From positions 9,457 through 73,456 of the forward strand of contig PBKG01000007.1 of NCBI GenBank assembly GCA_002722095.1: DNA of 64,000 nt, written 5' to 3'. This DNA comes from Rhodospirillaceae bacterium. Lineage in GTDB: Bacteria; Pseudomonadota; Alphaproteobacteria; UBA8366. Shown here in pieces: positions 1 to 8,732 of the stretch. The translations under genes were made by a program, and so were the position numbers. Below the pieces are notes generated by a model. The model worked only from the letters and a program-made list of their open reading frames with translations. It was not told the origin of the DNA and searched no databases. How positions within the stretch are numbered: position 1 is the stretch's first letter; each line of letters begins with the position of its first letter.

Positions 1-59
1 CTCGCCCGCCAACCCGATCGCCACCGTATAGACACCCGATCAAACGAAAGATTTTAAAT

Positions 60-1085
60 ATGTATCTCTATTCCGAAGACAAAATAGGTTTTGCCGTCAC
101 CCTGCTCCCGAACGGCCTGGATGAGTTCGTTTCGTGGTGTAAAACCGCGGAATCTTGCGGGTTCAATGCGGTCGGCATTGGCGATTCGCAGTCTCTCTAC
201 CGCGAAGTGTTTTTGGCGTGTGCCTTGGCGCTGCAAAATACCGAACGGGTTAAAGTGGGACCGAGAGTGATAAACCCTGTCACACGCCATCCGGCGGTCT
301 CCGCATCCGGCGTGTTGACGTTGGAGGAAATGGCTCCGGGGCGTGCATTGCTTGGCATCGGCACGGGCGACAGTTCGGTTCACAATGCCGGCGTAAAGCC
401 TGCAAATATGGCGCAAACCAAAGCCTATACCTCCGCCGTCCAGGATCTGCTTACGAAGGGTGAGACGGTGTATCACGGCGAAACCGCGCGGCTAACTTGG
501 GGAAGCGCGGAAATTCCGGTCTATATCGCCGCATCCGGACCAAAGACGCTCGAACTTGCCGGTGAGGTTGCCGACGGTGTCATTATTCAAACCGGCCTGT
601 TACCGGAGGTCGTCGAGGACGCGTTGGCCTGCATTCGCCGCGGTGCCGAACGTGCCGGTCGCGATTTCGATAAAATCGACAAAACCTGGTTTCCGTGGGT
701 CAATGTGGCGTCCAGCAGAGAAGAAGCAATAGATAACATTCTTCACTCACTGGCCTCGGGCGCCAAACATTTGGGCCGCTTTACAACCCAAGGAAAGCAT
801 ATCCCCGAGAACATGATTCCGATGATCGAACAGGTCTATGCGGAGTATAAATTCGAGCAGCATCAGATACCTGGCAACGACAACGGCAAATTGGTCAAGG
901 AACTTGGCCTCGCGGACTATCTTGCCGACCGGTTTGCAATCGTCGGAACACCAGAAGATTGCGCGCGCAAAGTCGAAGAAGCCGCGGAAGCCGGCGCGCG
1001 TCATTTTTGGATGAGCGTGCATTTTCCGGACAAGGAGGCCTTTATGAAGCAATGGTCCGAAACTGTCATGAAATCAGTTAATTGA
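60..1085 (+). CDS. LLM-class flavin-dependent oxidoreductase
   Basis: This 341-residue protein belongs to the luciferase-like monooxygenase / methylene-H4MPT reductase (LLM) family of TIM-barrel enzymes that use FMN or F420. Seen: the loop GIGTGDS at residues 99-105, an early GFNAVGIGDS strand-loop typical of the family, and a GPK turn at about 160-162 in the phosphate-binding region. The length fits the family (about 330-350). The ATG is preceded only by a weak GAAAG. It is followed after 21 bases by a 2-hydroxyacid dehydrogenase on the same strand, so the two are probably co-transcribed. The substrate and the choice of FMN or F420 cannot be read from sequence. Confidence 0.85.
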   Translation: MYLYSEDKIGFAVTLLPNGLDEFVSWCKTAESCGFNAVGIGDSQSLYREVFLACALALQNTERVKVGPRVINPVTRHPAVSASGVLTLEEMAPGRALLGIGTGDSSVHNAGVKPANMAQTKAYTSAVQDLLTKGETVYHGETARLTWGSAEIPVYIAASGPKTLELAGEVADGVIIQTGLLPEVVEDALACIRRGAERAGRDFDKIDKTWFPWVNVASSREEAIDNILHSLASGAKHLGRFTTQGKHIPENMIPMIEQVYAEYKFEQHQIPGNDNGKLVKELGLADYLADRFAIVGTPEDCARKVEEAAEAGARHFWMSVHFPDKEAFMKQWSETVMKSVN

Positions 1086-1106
1086 CCCAATCCTCTGACA
1101 TTTAAG

Positions 1107-2087
1107 ATGAGCGCTAAAGTCTTAGTCACCGCCGACGGAATCGGCCAAACGGGCATGGATTACTTTGCCAAGCAGGGCGTGACCGTTTTCGATTCAAATA
1201 ATCTGTCGCCGGAAGAGGAATTGATCGAAAGCGCCTCACGGGAACAGGTAGATGCGATTATTGTTCGTAGAGCGACAATCACGCCAGCGGTTATGGATGC
1301 ATCGAAAAATCTCAAAGCCATCGTCAAGGTCGGCGCCGGGCTGGATTCGATTGATATCGAAGCAGCTACCGAACGGGGAATCGTTGTCTGCAACGGTGCC
1401 GGAATTAATGCGCAGGCAACGGCGGAATTGGCCTTTTCGTTAGTACTCGCGGTGGTACGCGGAATTGTGCCGCTCGCACAGGATATGAAAGAAGCGAACT
1501 GGTCGCAGAACCAGTACCGTGTGGCAGGACTCGCAGGCCAAACCTTCGGTATCGTTGGCCTTGGGTATGTGGGACGAATCGTCGCCTCCATGGCCCGGCC
1601 ATTTGGCGTCAAGCTGATTGCCTATAGCCCGAACGCCCCCGAAGATGCATTTGATGACGATATCGAGCGCATATCGACCCTGGAGGAGTTGTTGAAAAAA
1701 GCGGATGTGGTCAGCGTTCACACACCGGGCCGGCCTGAAAACCGTCATATCTTCAATGAAAAAGCCTTCGCGCTCATGAAACCGACGGCATTTTTCATCA
1801 ATAACGGCCGCGGTTCCGTCGTGGACGAGCACGCGCTTGCCGCAGCACTGACAAACGGCGTTATTGCCGGAGCCGGGATCGACGTGTTCGAACCGGAGCC
1901 ACCAGCCGCCGACAATCCACTTTTAAGCGCTCCAAACCTGGTAATGACGCCGCATGTATCGTCACGCACGCATCATGTAATCGCCACAACCGCCCGTCAG
2001 GCAGCTGTTACGACTTGCCGCATTCTGGACGGCAAACGGCCTGACGAAAAATTTCTGGTGAACCCCGAAGTCTACGAACGCGATTGA
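1107..2087 (+). CDS. D-2-hydroxyacid dehydrogenase (phosphoglycerate-dehydrogenase family)
   Basis: A 326-residue NAD(P)-dependent D-isomer 2-hydroxyacid dehydrogenase. The Rossmann fingerprint GIVGLGYVG is at residues 148-156. The catalytic Arg, Glu and His are at about R235 (in NNGRGSVVDE), E264 (in FEPEP) and H283 (in TPHVSSRT). It has no C-terminal ACT or regulatory domain, so it is the short form rather than full-length SerA, and serine synthesis is not assured. It lies between the LLM oxidoreductase and a NupC-type transporter whose start is only 7 bases downstream, which suggests one operon of three. The substrate is unknown. Confidence 0.85.
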   Translation: MSAKVLVTADGIGQTGMDYFAKQGVTVFDSNNLSPEEELIESASREQVDAIIVRRATITPAVMDASKNLKAIVKVGAGLDSIDIEAATERGIVVCNGAGINAQATAELAFSLVLAVVRGIVPLAQDMKEANWSQNQYRVAGLAGQTFGIVGLGYVGRIVASMARPFGVKLIAYSPNAPEDAFDDDIERISTLEELLKKADVVSVHTPGRPENRHIFNEKAFALMKPTAFFINNGRGSVVDEHALAAALTNGVIAGAGIDVFEPEPPAADNPLLSAPNLVMTPHVSSRTHHVIATTARQAAVTTCRILDGKRPDEKFLVNPEVYERD

Positions 2088-2094
2088 GCCGGGC

Positions 2095-3363
2095 ATGGAA
2101 ACCCTTCAAGCGATCTTCGGTCTTTTTATTTTTTGCGCTATCGCCTGGTGCATGTCGGAAAACCGACGTGCGCTTCCGTTCCCCACTCTTGCAAAAACAA
2201 TCGCGATTGGCATTGGAATCCAATTCCTATTAGCCATGGTCCTGTTGAAGATCCCTTTCATCGCCAACTTCGTTATGCAGTTGAACGACCTCGTCGCGGC
2301 ACTCGAGCGGGCGACAACTGCCGGCACCAGTTTTGTCTTCGGCTACCTCGGAGGCGGCAAATTGCCGTTCGCGGAAAAGCAGGCAGGTGCGAGCTTCATT
2401 CTTGCGTTTCGTGCATTGCCGGTCGTGCTGTTGGTGAGCGCACTCTCCGCATTGCTATTCTATTGGCGGGTTCTCCCCTGCTTGGTTCGATTGATGGCTC
2501 GTTTTCTACAGCGAATTTTCGGAATCGGCGGTGCGCTGGGAATTACCGCAGCGGCAAATGTCTTTATCGGAATGGTCGAATCACCTCTGCTAGTACGCCC
2601 CTATATCAAGCGAATGACCCGAAGCGAGCTGTTCGCAATGATGAGTGTCGGCATGGCGACCATTGCCGGCACCGTGATGGCGCTTTACGCGACAATTTTG
2701 AGACCGATCGTTCCCGACGCAATTGGCCATATTTTGATTGCCTCGATCGTCAGTGCGCCAGCTGCTCTGCTCCTGGCACATTTGATGGTGCCTCCGGAAG
2801 GCGATTCGACGGAAGGTGAATTAGCCTATAGCGATGATGAAGGCGGCACGCCCCAGTCAGCCATGGACGCTGTAACAATTGGGACAGTTCAGGGGGTCAA
2901 GCTGCTGATCAATATCGCCGCCATGCTGGTGGTTATGGTGGCAATGGTTCATCTCTGTAATCTTATATTGGGACTACTGCCCGAATTCGGCGGTAACTCA
3001 ATCTCCCTACAGCGCGTGTTCGGCTGGGTCTTCGCGCCGCTGGCATGGGCGATGGGCGTACCGTGGAGCGAAGCCGCAATCGGGGGCGAACTGCTTGGAT
3101 TCAAGACCGTGCTCAACGAATTGATCGCCTATGTCACAATGGCGCAATTGCCCGCCGGCGCCTTAAGCGAAAAATCCCAATTGATAATGGTCTACGCACT
3201 CTGCGGTTTCGCCAATTTCGGCAGCCTCGGTATTATGCTTGGAGGACTTCTAAGTATGGCACCGGATCGACGTGCGGAAATCGTCGCTCTTGGACCACGC
3301 ACCATCGTCTCGGGTCTGCTCGCCACTTGCATGACAGGTGCCGTCGTAGGTCTCATCCTTTAA
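2095..3363 (+). CDS. NupC-family concentrative nucleoside transporter
   Basis: A 422-residue polytopic membrane protein of the CNT (NupC) family, which imports nucleosides by Na+ or H+ symport. Seen: an N-terminal hydrophobic block, a central gate region, and the C-terminal transporter domain. The diagnostic stretch GFKTVLNELIAY (CNT signature GxKxxxNExxAY) and the later glycine-rich FGSLGIMLGG segment followed by APDRR are both present. It starts 7 bases after the dehydrogenase stop, with a poor ribosome site, consistent with translational coupling. It converges on coaD, with only a weak AT-rich inverted repeat between them. Direction of transport and specificity are inferred from the family. 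Confidence 0.9.
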   Translation: METLQAIFGLFIFCAIAWCMSENRRALPFPTLAKTIAIGIGIQFLLAMVLLKIPFIANFVMQLNDLVAALERATTAGTSFVFGYLGGGKLPFAEKQAGASFILAFRALPVVLLVSALSALLFYWRVLPCLVRLMARFLQRIFGIGGALGITAAANVFIGMVESPLLVRPYIKRMTRSELFAMMSVGMATIAGTVMALYATILRPIVPDAIGHILIASIVSAPAALLLAHLMVPPEGDSTEGELAYSDDEGGTPQSAMDAVTIGTVQGVKLLINIAAMLVVMVAMVHLCNLILGLLPEFGGNSISLQRVFGWVFAPLAWAMGVPWSEAAIGGELLGFKTVLNELIAYVTMAQLPAGALSEKSQLIMVYALCGFANFGSLGIMLGGLLSMAPDRRAEIVALGPRTIVSGLLATCMTGAVVGLIL

Positions 3364-3370
3364 TAACAAA

Positions 3371-3877
3371 TTATTTTTTATCGAGTTTCGTCTTCAGCGC
3401 GCTAGCGACCGCTGCCGGCACGAACGGATCGATATTTCCGCCCAGTTGGCAAACCTCTTTCACCAAACTCGACGCGATGAACTGGTATCGTTCGCTCGCC
3501 ATCAAAAAAACCGTTTCCACCTCGCCTTCCAATTGACGGTTCATTGACGCCATTTGGAATTCATAATCGAAATCGGAAACCGCCCTCAGACCACGGATCA
3601 ACATGCTGGCACCGCACTCTTTAGCGGTTTCGACCAATAGACCTTGCACGCCTCGGGCCTCAATCTCGATACCGTATTTTTTCGCCATCGGCGCCGTTTC
3701 AGCCTCGACCATGGCAACCCGTTCATCGAAGGTGAAAATAGGTGTCTTGCCCACATTGATCGCGACCGCAATGATCAAGCGGTCGACAACATGCGCCGCC
3801 GCCCGCTCAACGATGTCGAGATGTCCGTTGGTGATCGGATCGAAAGTGCCGGGATAGAGCCCCACCCGCTCGCCCAT
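3371..3877 (-). CDS. coaD: phosphopantetheine adenylyltransferase
   Basis: A 168-residue CoaD, the penultimate enzyme of coenzyme A synthesis (4'-phosphopantetheine + ATP to dephospho-CoA). Seen: N-terminal VGLYPGTFDPITNGH, with the TxGH nucleotidyltransferase motif, and an RGLRAVSDFDYE segment typical of CoaD. The reading frame is open upstream into gyrA, but the ATG at 3877 is chosen because family similarity starts there (MGERVGLYPG) and a GAGGAAGA ribosome site lies just before it in the gyrA tail. GyrA ends one base upstream, so the genes are probably co-translated. Confidence 0.96.
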   Translation of the reverse strand: MGERVGLYPGTFDPITNGHLDIVERAAAHVVDRLIIAVAINVGKTPIFTFDERVAMVEAETAPMAKKYGIEIEARGVQGLLVETAKECGASMLIRGLRAVSDFDYEFQMASMNRQLEGEVETVFLMASERYQFIASSLVKEVCQLGGNIDPFVPAAVASALKTKLDKK

Positions 3878-3878
3878 A

Positions 3879-6704
3879 TCAATCTTCCTCGTTCTCTTTT
3901 TCTTGATCGGATTCTTGATCCGGTTCTTGATCTTCCGCGATCTCGGAAGTGTCTTCCCCGGTTTCGTCTTTTCCGGATTCTTCTTCTCCGACTTCGTCTT
4001 CCTCGGATTCACCCATATCGCGCAGCCGTGCGACCGAAACTACCTTTTCATCGTCATCGACCTTGAACACCGACACGCCCTGGGAACCACGCCCCTTGAT
4101 ACCGATATCGTCGAGGGGACAACGGATAAGTTTGCCACCATCGGTTACCAACATAATCTGGTCGTTATCCTCGACCGAGAACGCCGCGACAATCTTGGCC
4201 CCGCTCCCCTTGCCCAGGTCCATATTGGTGACGCCTTTACCACCTCGCTTCGCGGGACGGTATTCGTAGGCGGAGCTAAGCTGTCCTCGTCCGTCGTTGG
4301 AAATCGACAGGATAAATTGTTCTTCTTTGGCCATACGCTGATATTCGGGAATTTCGAAGCTCTTGACGCGCTCTTGATCGCGCTCCAGGTCTTCTGGCTT
4401 CCAGGCTTCCTTGTCCCGAGTGTCCAACCGGCGTTTGGCACGCGATGCCTGGATAAAAGTCTCCCGCTGTTCGGCGCTGGTTTCGGTGTGCTGCAGCACG
4501 GACATCCAGATTATCTTATCGTCCTCGCCCAAATTGATGCCGCGCACACCGGTCGATGTTCGTCCGCTGAAAACCCGCACGTCGGTGACCGGGAAGCGGA
4601 TACACATACCGTTCTGGGTCGACAACATGACGTCGTTCGTTTCCGAGCAAACCCGCGCATTAACGAGACCGTCGCCTTCGGCGAGCTTCATGGCGATCTT
4701 GCCATTCGCCTTGATGTTCGTGAAATCGGAAAGCTTGTTACGGCGGACATTGCCATTCGACGTTGCAAACATAATTTGCGATTCCGCCCAGCTCTCCTCG
4801 TCCTCGGGCAACGGCATAACCGTCGAGATGACTTCGCCCTCCGCAAGCGGCAACAAATTGACCATTGCCTTGCCACGCGCCTGCGGCCCGCCCAACGGCA
4901 ATTTATAGACCTTCATTTCGAAAACCATGCCACGGGACGTGAAGAACAGTACAGGTGTATGGGTCGATGTAACGAACACCCGCGAGACAAAGTCGCCCTC
5001 GCGGGTACTCATGCCTGCGCGCCCTTTGCCTCCACGCCGCTGAGCTCGATAGGTCGATAACGGTACGCGTTTGATGTAGCCGCCATGGGTCACGGTCACG
5101 ACCATGTCTTCGCGTTGGATCAAATCTTCGATATCGTGCTCGAATTCCACATCGCTTATCTCGGTTCGGCGCTCGTCCGCATAAGCCTCTTTCATTTCGA
5201 GCAGTTCGGCGCGCATGACGTCGAGTAATTTTGGCCGCGAACTCAAAATCTCGAGATATTCATTGATTTGTTCAGCGATCTCTTCGGTTTCTGCGACAAG
5301 TTTGTCACGCTCCATCCCAGTGAGGCGCTGTAGGCGTAGTTCCAGGATTGCCCGGGCCTGGGTTTCGGAAAGCTGATACTTGCCGTCGACGACCTGGTGG
5401 CCCGGATCATCGATAATCTTGATGAAATCCTCCACATCGGTGGCCGGCCACGCCATTGCCATCAACTGTTCGCGCGCCTCGACCGGATCCTTGGCTTTTC
5501 TAATTAACTCGATGACAGGATCGAGATTACTGATAGCTACCAGCAGTCCCGCCAAAATGTGGGCCCGCTCTCGCGCTTTGCGAAGTTCGTAAATCGTCCG
5601 CCGTGTAATCACCTCCTCGCGGAATTCGAGGAACGCAGAGATTACCTGCTTGATATTGAGCATTTCCGGCCGACCGCCATTCAAGGCCAGCATATTGACG
5701 CCGAAACTCGTCTGAAGCGGTGTGAACCGGTAGAGCTGCGCCAACACCACCTCAGTCATAGCGTCGCGTTTGAGTTCGATGACGACGCGTACGCCTTCGC
5801 GATCTGACTCGTCGCGCAAATCGGAAATTCCCTCGATGGTCTTTTCACGCACGACCTCGGCAATGCGCTCCATCATCCGTGATTTGTTCACCTGATACGG
5901 AATTTCGGTAACGACAATAGCTTCGCGATCCTTGCCCAATGGCTCCACATGTGTCCGCGCGCGCATGACCACAGACCCACGACCGGTGTGCAGGGCCGCA
6001 TTGATCCCCGCACGTCCAAGAATAATGCCTCCGGTCGGAAAATCCGGGCCCGGGACGATCGTCAGCAATTCCGCAATTTCGATTTCAGGATTTTCGATGG
6101 TCGCAATACAGGCGTCGATCACCTCGCCCAGATTATGGGGTGGTATGTTGGTCGCCATGCCGACCGCAATCCCGCCGGCACCATTGACCAACATATTGGG
6201 ATACCGCGCCGGCAAGACTGTGGGCTCCTCAGTCGAATCATCGTAATTCGACTGAAAATCCACCGTTTCCTTATCGATGTCGTCGAGAAGCGATTCAGCG
6301 GCCTTTGCCAACCTTGCTTCGGTGTAGCGCATCGCTGCCGGTGGATCGCCGTCCATCGAGCCGAAATTGCCCTGTCCGTCGATCAAAGGTAACCGCATCG
6401 AGAAATCCTGTGCCATGCGTACCATGGCGTCGTAGATCGCTTGATCGCCATGAGGGTGATACTTACCCATGACATCGCCGACGATACGGGCAGACTTGCG
6501 GAACGGTTTCGTGGAATCGTAACCGTTCTCCTTCATCGCGTAGAGGATGCGCCGATGTACCGGCTTGAGGCCGTCGCGGACATCAGGCAGCGCACGGCTA
6601 ACAATTACGCTCATAGCGTAATCGAGATAGGAGCTGCGCATCTCCTCCTCGATCGCTATCTGCATATAATCGCTAGGGTCGTCGCTTTGCGGCGGTTGGC
6701 TCAC
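3879..6704 (-). CDS. gyrA: DNA gyrase subunit A
   Basis: A 941-residue GyrA, the DNA-cleaving subunit of gyrase. Seen: the catalytic tyrosine Y127 in AAMRYTEA, the GyrA box QRRGGKG that begins the C-terminal wrapping domain, and six-bladed repeats after it. Between blades there is an extra charged insert (around [16 protein letters not shown]) that I recall in alphaproteobacterial GyrA. The protein ends in a very acidic tail of about 45 residues rich in Glu, Asp and Ser, overlapping the coaD ribosome site. In the quinolone-resistance region the residue equivalent to E. coli Ser83 is Gln88 ([12 protein letters not shown]), while the Asp87 equivalent is kept (D92). No partner gyrB is in the window. 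Confidence 0.98.
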   Translation of the reverse strand: MSQPPQSDDPSDYMQIAIEEEMRSSYLDYAMSVIVSRALPDVRDGLKPVHRRILYAMKENGYDSTKPFRKSARIVGDVMGKYHPHGDQAIYDAMVRMAQDFSMRLPLIDGQGNFGSMDGDPPAAMRYTEARLAKAAESLLDDIDKETVDFQSNYDDSTEEPTVLPARYPNMLVNGAGGIAVGMATNIPPHNLGEVIDACIATIENPEIEIAELLTIVPGPDFPTGGIILGRAGINAALHTGRGSVVMRARTHVEPLGKDREAIVVTEIPYQVNKSRMMERIAEVVREKTIEGISDLRDESDREGVRVVIELKRDAMTEVVLAQLYRFTPLQTSFGVNMLALNGGRPEMLNIKQVISAFLEFREEVITRRTIYELRKARERAHILAGLLVAISNLDPVIELIRKAKDPVEAREQLMAMAWPATDVEDFIKIIDDPGHQVVDGKYQLSETQARAILELRLQRLTGMERDKLVAETEEIAEQINEYLEILSSRPKLLDVMRAELLEMKEAYADERRTEISDVEFEHDIEDLIQREDMVVTVTHGGYIKRVPLSTYRAQRRGGKGRAGMSTREGDFVSRVFVTSTHTPVLFFTSRGMVFEMKVYKLPLGGPQARGKAMVNLLPLAEGEVISTVMPLPEDEESWAESQIMFATSNGNVRRNKLSDFTNIKANGKIAMKLAEGDGLVNARVCSETNDVMLSTQNGMCIRFPVTDVRVFSGRTSTGVRGINLGEDDKIIWMSVLQHTETSAEQRETFIQASRAKRRLDTRDKEAWKPEDLERDQERVKSFEIPEYQRMAKEEQFILSISNDGRGQLSSAYEYRPAKRGGKGVTNMDLGKGSGAKIVAAFSVEDNDQIMLVTDGGKLIRCPLDDIGIKGRGSQGVSVFKVDDDEKVVSVARLRDMGESEEDEVGEEESGKDETGEDTSEIAEDQEPDQESDQEKENEED
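6441..6443 (-). other. GyrA quinolone-position codon (Gln at E. coli Ser83)
   Basis: Read on the minus strand the codon is CAA, giving [10 protein letters not shown]. Alignment by eye with the E. coli motif HPHGDSAVYD places this Gln at Ser83. Ser83 and Asp87 anchor the water-metal bridge to fluoroquinolones. Non-Ser/Ala/Thr residues there normally lower drug binding. Confidence 0.8.
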
Positions 6705-6962
6705 ATCCGGCCTTTAATTTCTAGTTCTTGGTTAAAATTTTAGTGCGATTGGAGGCCGATTGGTGACCTTGCACACTGCCCCCTCACGCAAAAAGTCATA
6801 TCATTTTGTAACATTCCCATAGCGACCCCACAAGCGGCGCATAGGGGCTTTTATGCGTTGTTTTTCAATACCTTATAAGCGTATTTTTGAGTCATTCGAC
6901 GCTCCAGCGCAACCGTTGAAAACTGATTCGCCTTATTGGAAATTTAGCGTGAATTGGACTGT
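6705..6962. other. gyrA upstream region, no gene
   Basis: Intergenic stretch between the gyrA start and the terminator of the OmpA-type gene; both genes are read on the minus strand, so this should hold the gyrA promoter. I see no tRNA or conserved RNA. A TTGAAA hexamer on the minus strand near 6885-6890 is a possible -35 element, but no convincing -10 follows at the right distance. Confidence 0.5.
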
Positions 6963-7003
6963 AAAAAACAAAGCCCGGCCCGGTGTTTCCACCGGACCGG
7001 GCC
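6963..7003 (-). terminator. Rho-independent terminator of the OmpA-type lipoprotein gene
   Basis: A 12-base GC-rich inverted repeat (6973-6984 with 6991-7002, one mismatch) has a six-base loop. Read on the minus strand it is followed by a run of T (A-run at 6963-6968 on plus). It starts 24 bases after the stop codon at 7027 and points the right way. Confidence 0.9.
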
Positions 7004-7026
7004 AGAAATAAGAGGATAGTTACCGG

Positions 7027-7833
7027 TTATTTGATGTCGATGGTAACCCGCCTGTTTTGCGGTTCCTTGACACCGTCACCGGTGGAGATCAACGGGTCGG
7101 ATTCGCCCTTGGCGAAGACCTTCATCTTTTTGGCCCCGATGCCACGATCAACGAGACCGCTCCAAACCGCGTTCGCGCGGCGCAGCGACAGGCCTTCGTT
7201 GTATTGCGGGCTACCGGACGTATCCGTATGACCGGTTAACATCAACTTCGTGGCCTTGCCTTTCTTGGCATAGCTAGCCGCGGAATCGAGAATTCGCTTC
7301 GCTTCAGGCGTTAACTTCGAGCTATCGAAATCAAAGAAGACGATGAATGTACGCGGGCCAAGCGCAGCCTGAGCCTTACACTGCGCCATCGCCTTTTTGA
7401 ACTTTTTGTACGCCTTCTTAATATCTTTCGGCGAGTAACACTCTTCCTTCTGCTCGATCCAGCTGTCGAATGCCACCTGCGCCGCGGCACAAGCTTTCGG
7501 GTTCGCATTCTGCGCGCCACTCTTTAGCGCGCTGGTCAACTGCTTGTAGGCCTTCCAGACTTTCTTGTTCTTTTTGCTGATATCGCGAAAAGAAGGTGAA
7601 TCCGGGCCGACGCCGCTTTTTGCGGCTGCAGCGGCTTTGTCAGCGAAATGCTGGCCGGACTGCCAGTCGCCGCCATTGGCTTCGCTTCTGGCCAGTTTCA
7701 AATATCCTGAATGAAGATAGGTATTGAATTTACCCTTCGGCTTCATACTAGCCGCTTCATCGATGTGAGGGCTGGCACAAGCGCTCACCAGACCGATCAT
7801 CAAGACGCCAACTAAAACTTTCAAACTTTTCAT
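7027..7833 (-). CDS. OmpA-family peptidoglycan-associated lipoprotein
   Basis: A 268-residue outer-membrane lipoprotein that should bind peptidoglycan through a C-terminal OmpA domain. The start at 7833 gives a signal peptide MKSLKVLVGVLMIGL ending in the lipobox VSAC. A middle region of about 110 residues is Lys/Ala-rich and helical, with four cysteines counting the lipidated one. The OmpA domain follows: FFDFDSSKLTPEAKRIL, TGHTDTSGSPQYNEGLSLRRA and the closing NRRVTIDI. It is longer than classical Pal and lies away from tol genes, so it is not called pal. Upstream is a 240-base AT-rich gap; downstream is a strong terminator. Confidence 0.88.
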   Translation of the reverse strand: MKSLKVLVGVLMIGLVSACASPHIDEAASMKPKGKFNTYLHSGYLKLARSEANGGDWQSGQHFADKAAAAAKSGVGPDSPSFRDISKKNKKVWKAYKQLTSALKSGAQNANPKACAAAQVAFDSWIEQKEECYSPKDIKKAYKKFKKAMAQCKAQAALGPRTFIVFFDFDSSKLTPEAKRILDSAASYAKKGKATKLMLTGHTDTSGSPQYNEGLSLRRANAVWSGLVDRGIGAKKMKVFAKGESDPLISTGDGVKEPQNRRVTIDIK

Positions 7834-8029
7834 AACGTCACACTTTCGGTGAATGGTCTCTACAGACACTCCCTACGCATTTCTACACCTCACGCCTTAC
7901 CTATCCAACAGGCAAGCTTAGAATGCGCGACTCGGTTATTTATTAACGAATACTGAGAAAATTACAATAAAAAAATAAAATAATCAGGCTTTCTTTCCAA
8001 AACTTCTTGAAAAGAAAATTTATTCAATA

Positions 8030-8047
8030 TTCGCAATAAATTGCGAA
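8030..8047. promoter_or_regulatory. 18-bp dyad TTCGCAATAAATTGCGAA
   Basis: Two perfect 8-base inverted half-sites separated by AA, in the AT-rich gap between the ssb stop (26 bases away) and the OmpA-type gene start (about 200 bases away). There is no U-run after it in either direction, so it is more like a protein-binding dyad than a terminator. No regulator is recognised. Confidence 0.4.
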
Positions 8048-8073
8048 GTAAAAGCTAACTGCGGCAAATTGCC

Positions 8074-8535
8074 CTAAAACGGAATTTCGTCGTCTAGATC
8101 GCCTCCTCCGGCCGGCGCGGGCCCGGAATCCTGGGGTGGTGAGTAGTCTTGAGAGGAGTCATAACCGCCGCCTCCACCGCCACCGCGGGAATCGAGCATC
8201 GTCAATTGGCCACGAAATCTGCGCAGGACAACCTCGGTGGTGTATTTGTCCTGGCCCGACTGATCGGTCCATTTGCGGGTTTGCAACTCGCCCTCTAGGT
8301 AAACCTTAGACCCCTTTTGCAGATACCGCTCCGCCACATCTACCAGGCGATCGTCGAAAATCACCACTCGGTGCCATTCGGTCCGTTCTTGCTGCTCACC
8401 GGAATTGCGATCTTTCCACCGTTCTGAGGTGGCTACGGACAGATTGCAGACCTTGCCGCCATTTTGCATCGTGCGGACTTCCGGCTCGCGGCCCAAATTT
8501 CCGATCAAAATTACCTTATTTACGCTCCCGGACAT
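8074..8535 (-). CDS. ssb: single-stranded DNA-binding protein
   Basis: A 153-residue SSB that coats single-stranded DNA in replication and repair. Seen: the N-terminal OB fold beginning [14 protein letters not shown], the middle strand [14 protein letters not shown], a Gly-rich disordered linker, and the conserved acidic tip DLDDEIPF that docks partner proteins. The start at 8535 is chosen because it matches the family N terminus and is preceded by an AGGGGGA ribosome site; upstream in-frame codons are not conserved-looking. It is divergent from uvrA, an arrangement common in proteobacteria. Confidence 0.97.
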   Translation of the reverse strand: MSGSVNKVILIGNLGREPEVRTMQNGGKVCNLSVATSERWKDRNSGEQQERTEWHRVVIFDDRLVDVAERYLQKGSKVYLEGELQTRKWTDQSGQDKYTTEVVLRRFRGQLTMLDSRGGGGGGGYDSSQDYSPPQDSGPAPAGGGDLDDEIPF

Positions 8536-8732
8536 CGGTCCCCCTGTCGTGTGAATTATTTGATGAACCGAATCCGGCTGAATTCGGTGCTCCGACACAA
8601 ATTTTACCGCACCCCCACCTATCCACACAATTCAACCATAAAAGCTATCGTCTCAACCCGTTGTCGGGCCTATATTCACAGCCGAAACGAATTGTATGGA
8701 AACACCGTCCGAGCCTTGGAAAATCCGCCGAA
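8536..8732. promoter_or_regulatory. ssb-uvrA divergent promoter region
   Basis: A 197-base divergent intergenic region that must hold both promoters. I looked for an alphaproteobacterial LexA box (GAAC-N7-GAAC or GTTC-N7-GTTC) and did not find an exact one; a single GAAC half-site is present but its partner is missing. Confidence 0.5.

Noticed and set aside
3903..5060. Long plus-strand open frame of 385 codons inside gyrA
   Set aside because: It lies fully antisense to a clearly conserved gyrA and has no family signal or ribosome site.
6837..6865. Plus-strand hairpin CGCATA...TATGCG followed by TTGTTTTT
   Set aside because: Looks like a terminator but no plus-strand gene ends upstream of it; 6-bp stem only.
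8536..8732. Possible LexA box for uvrA/ssb
   Set aside because: Only one GAAC half-site; the second half at the right spacing is not present.
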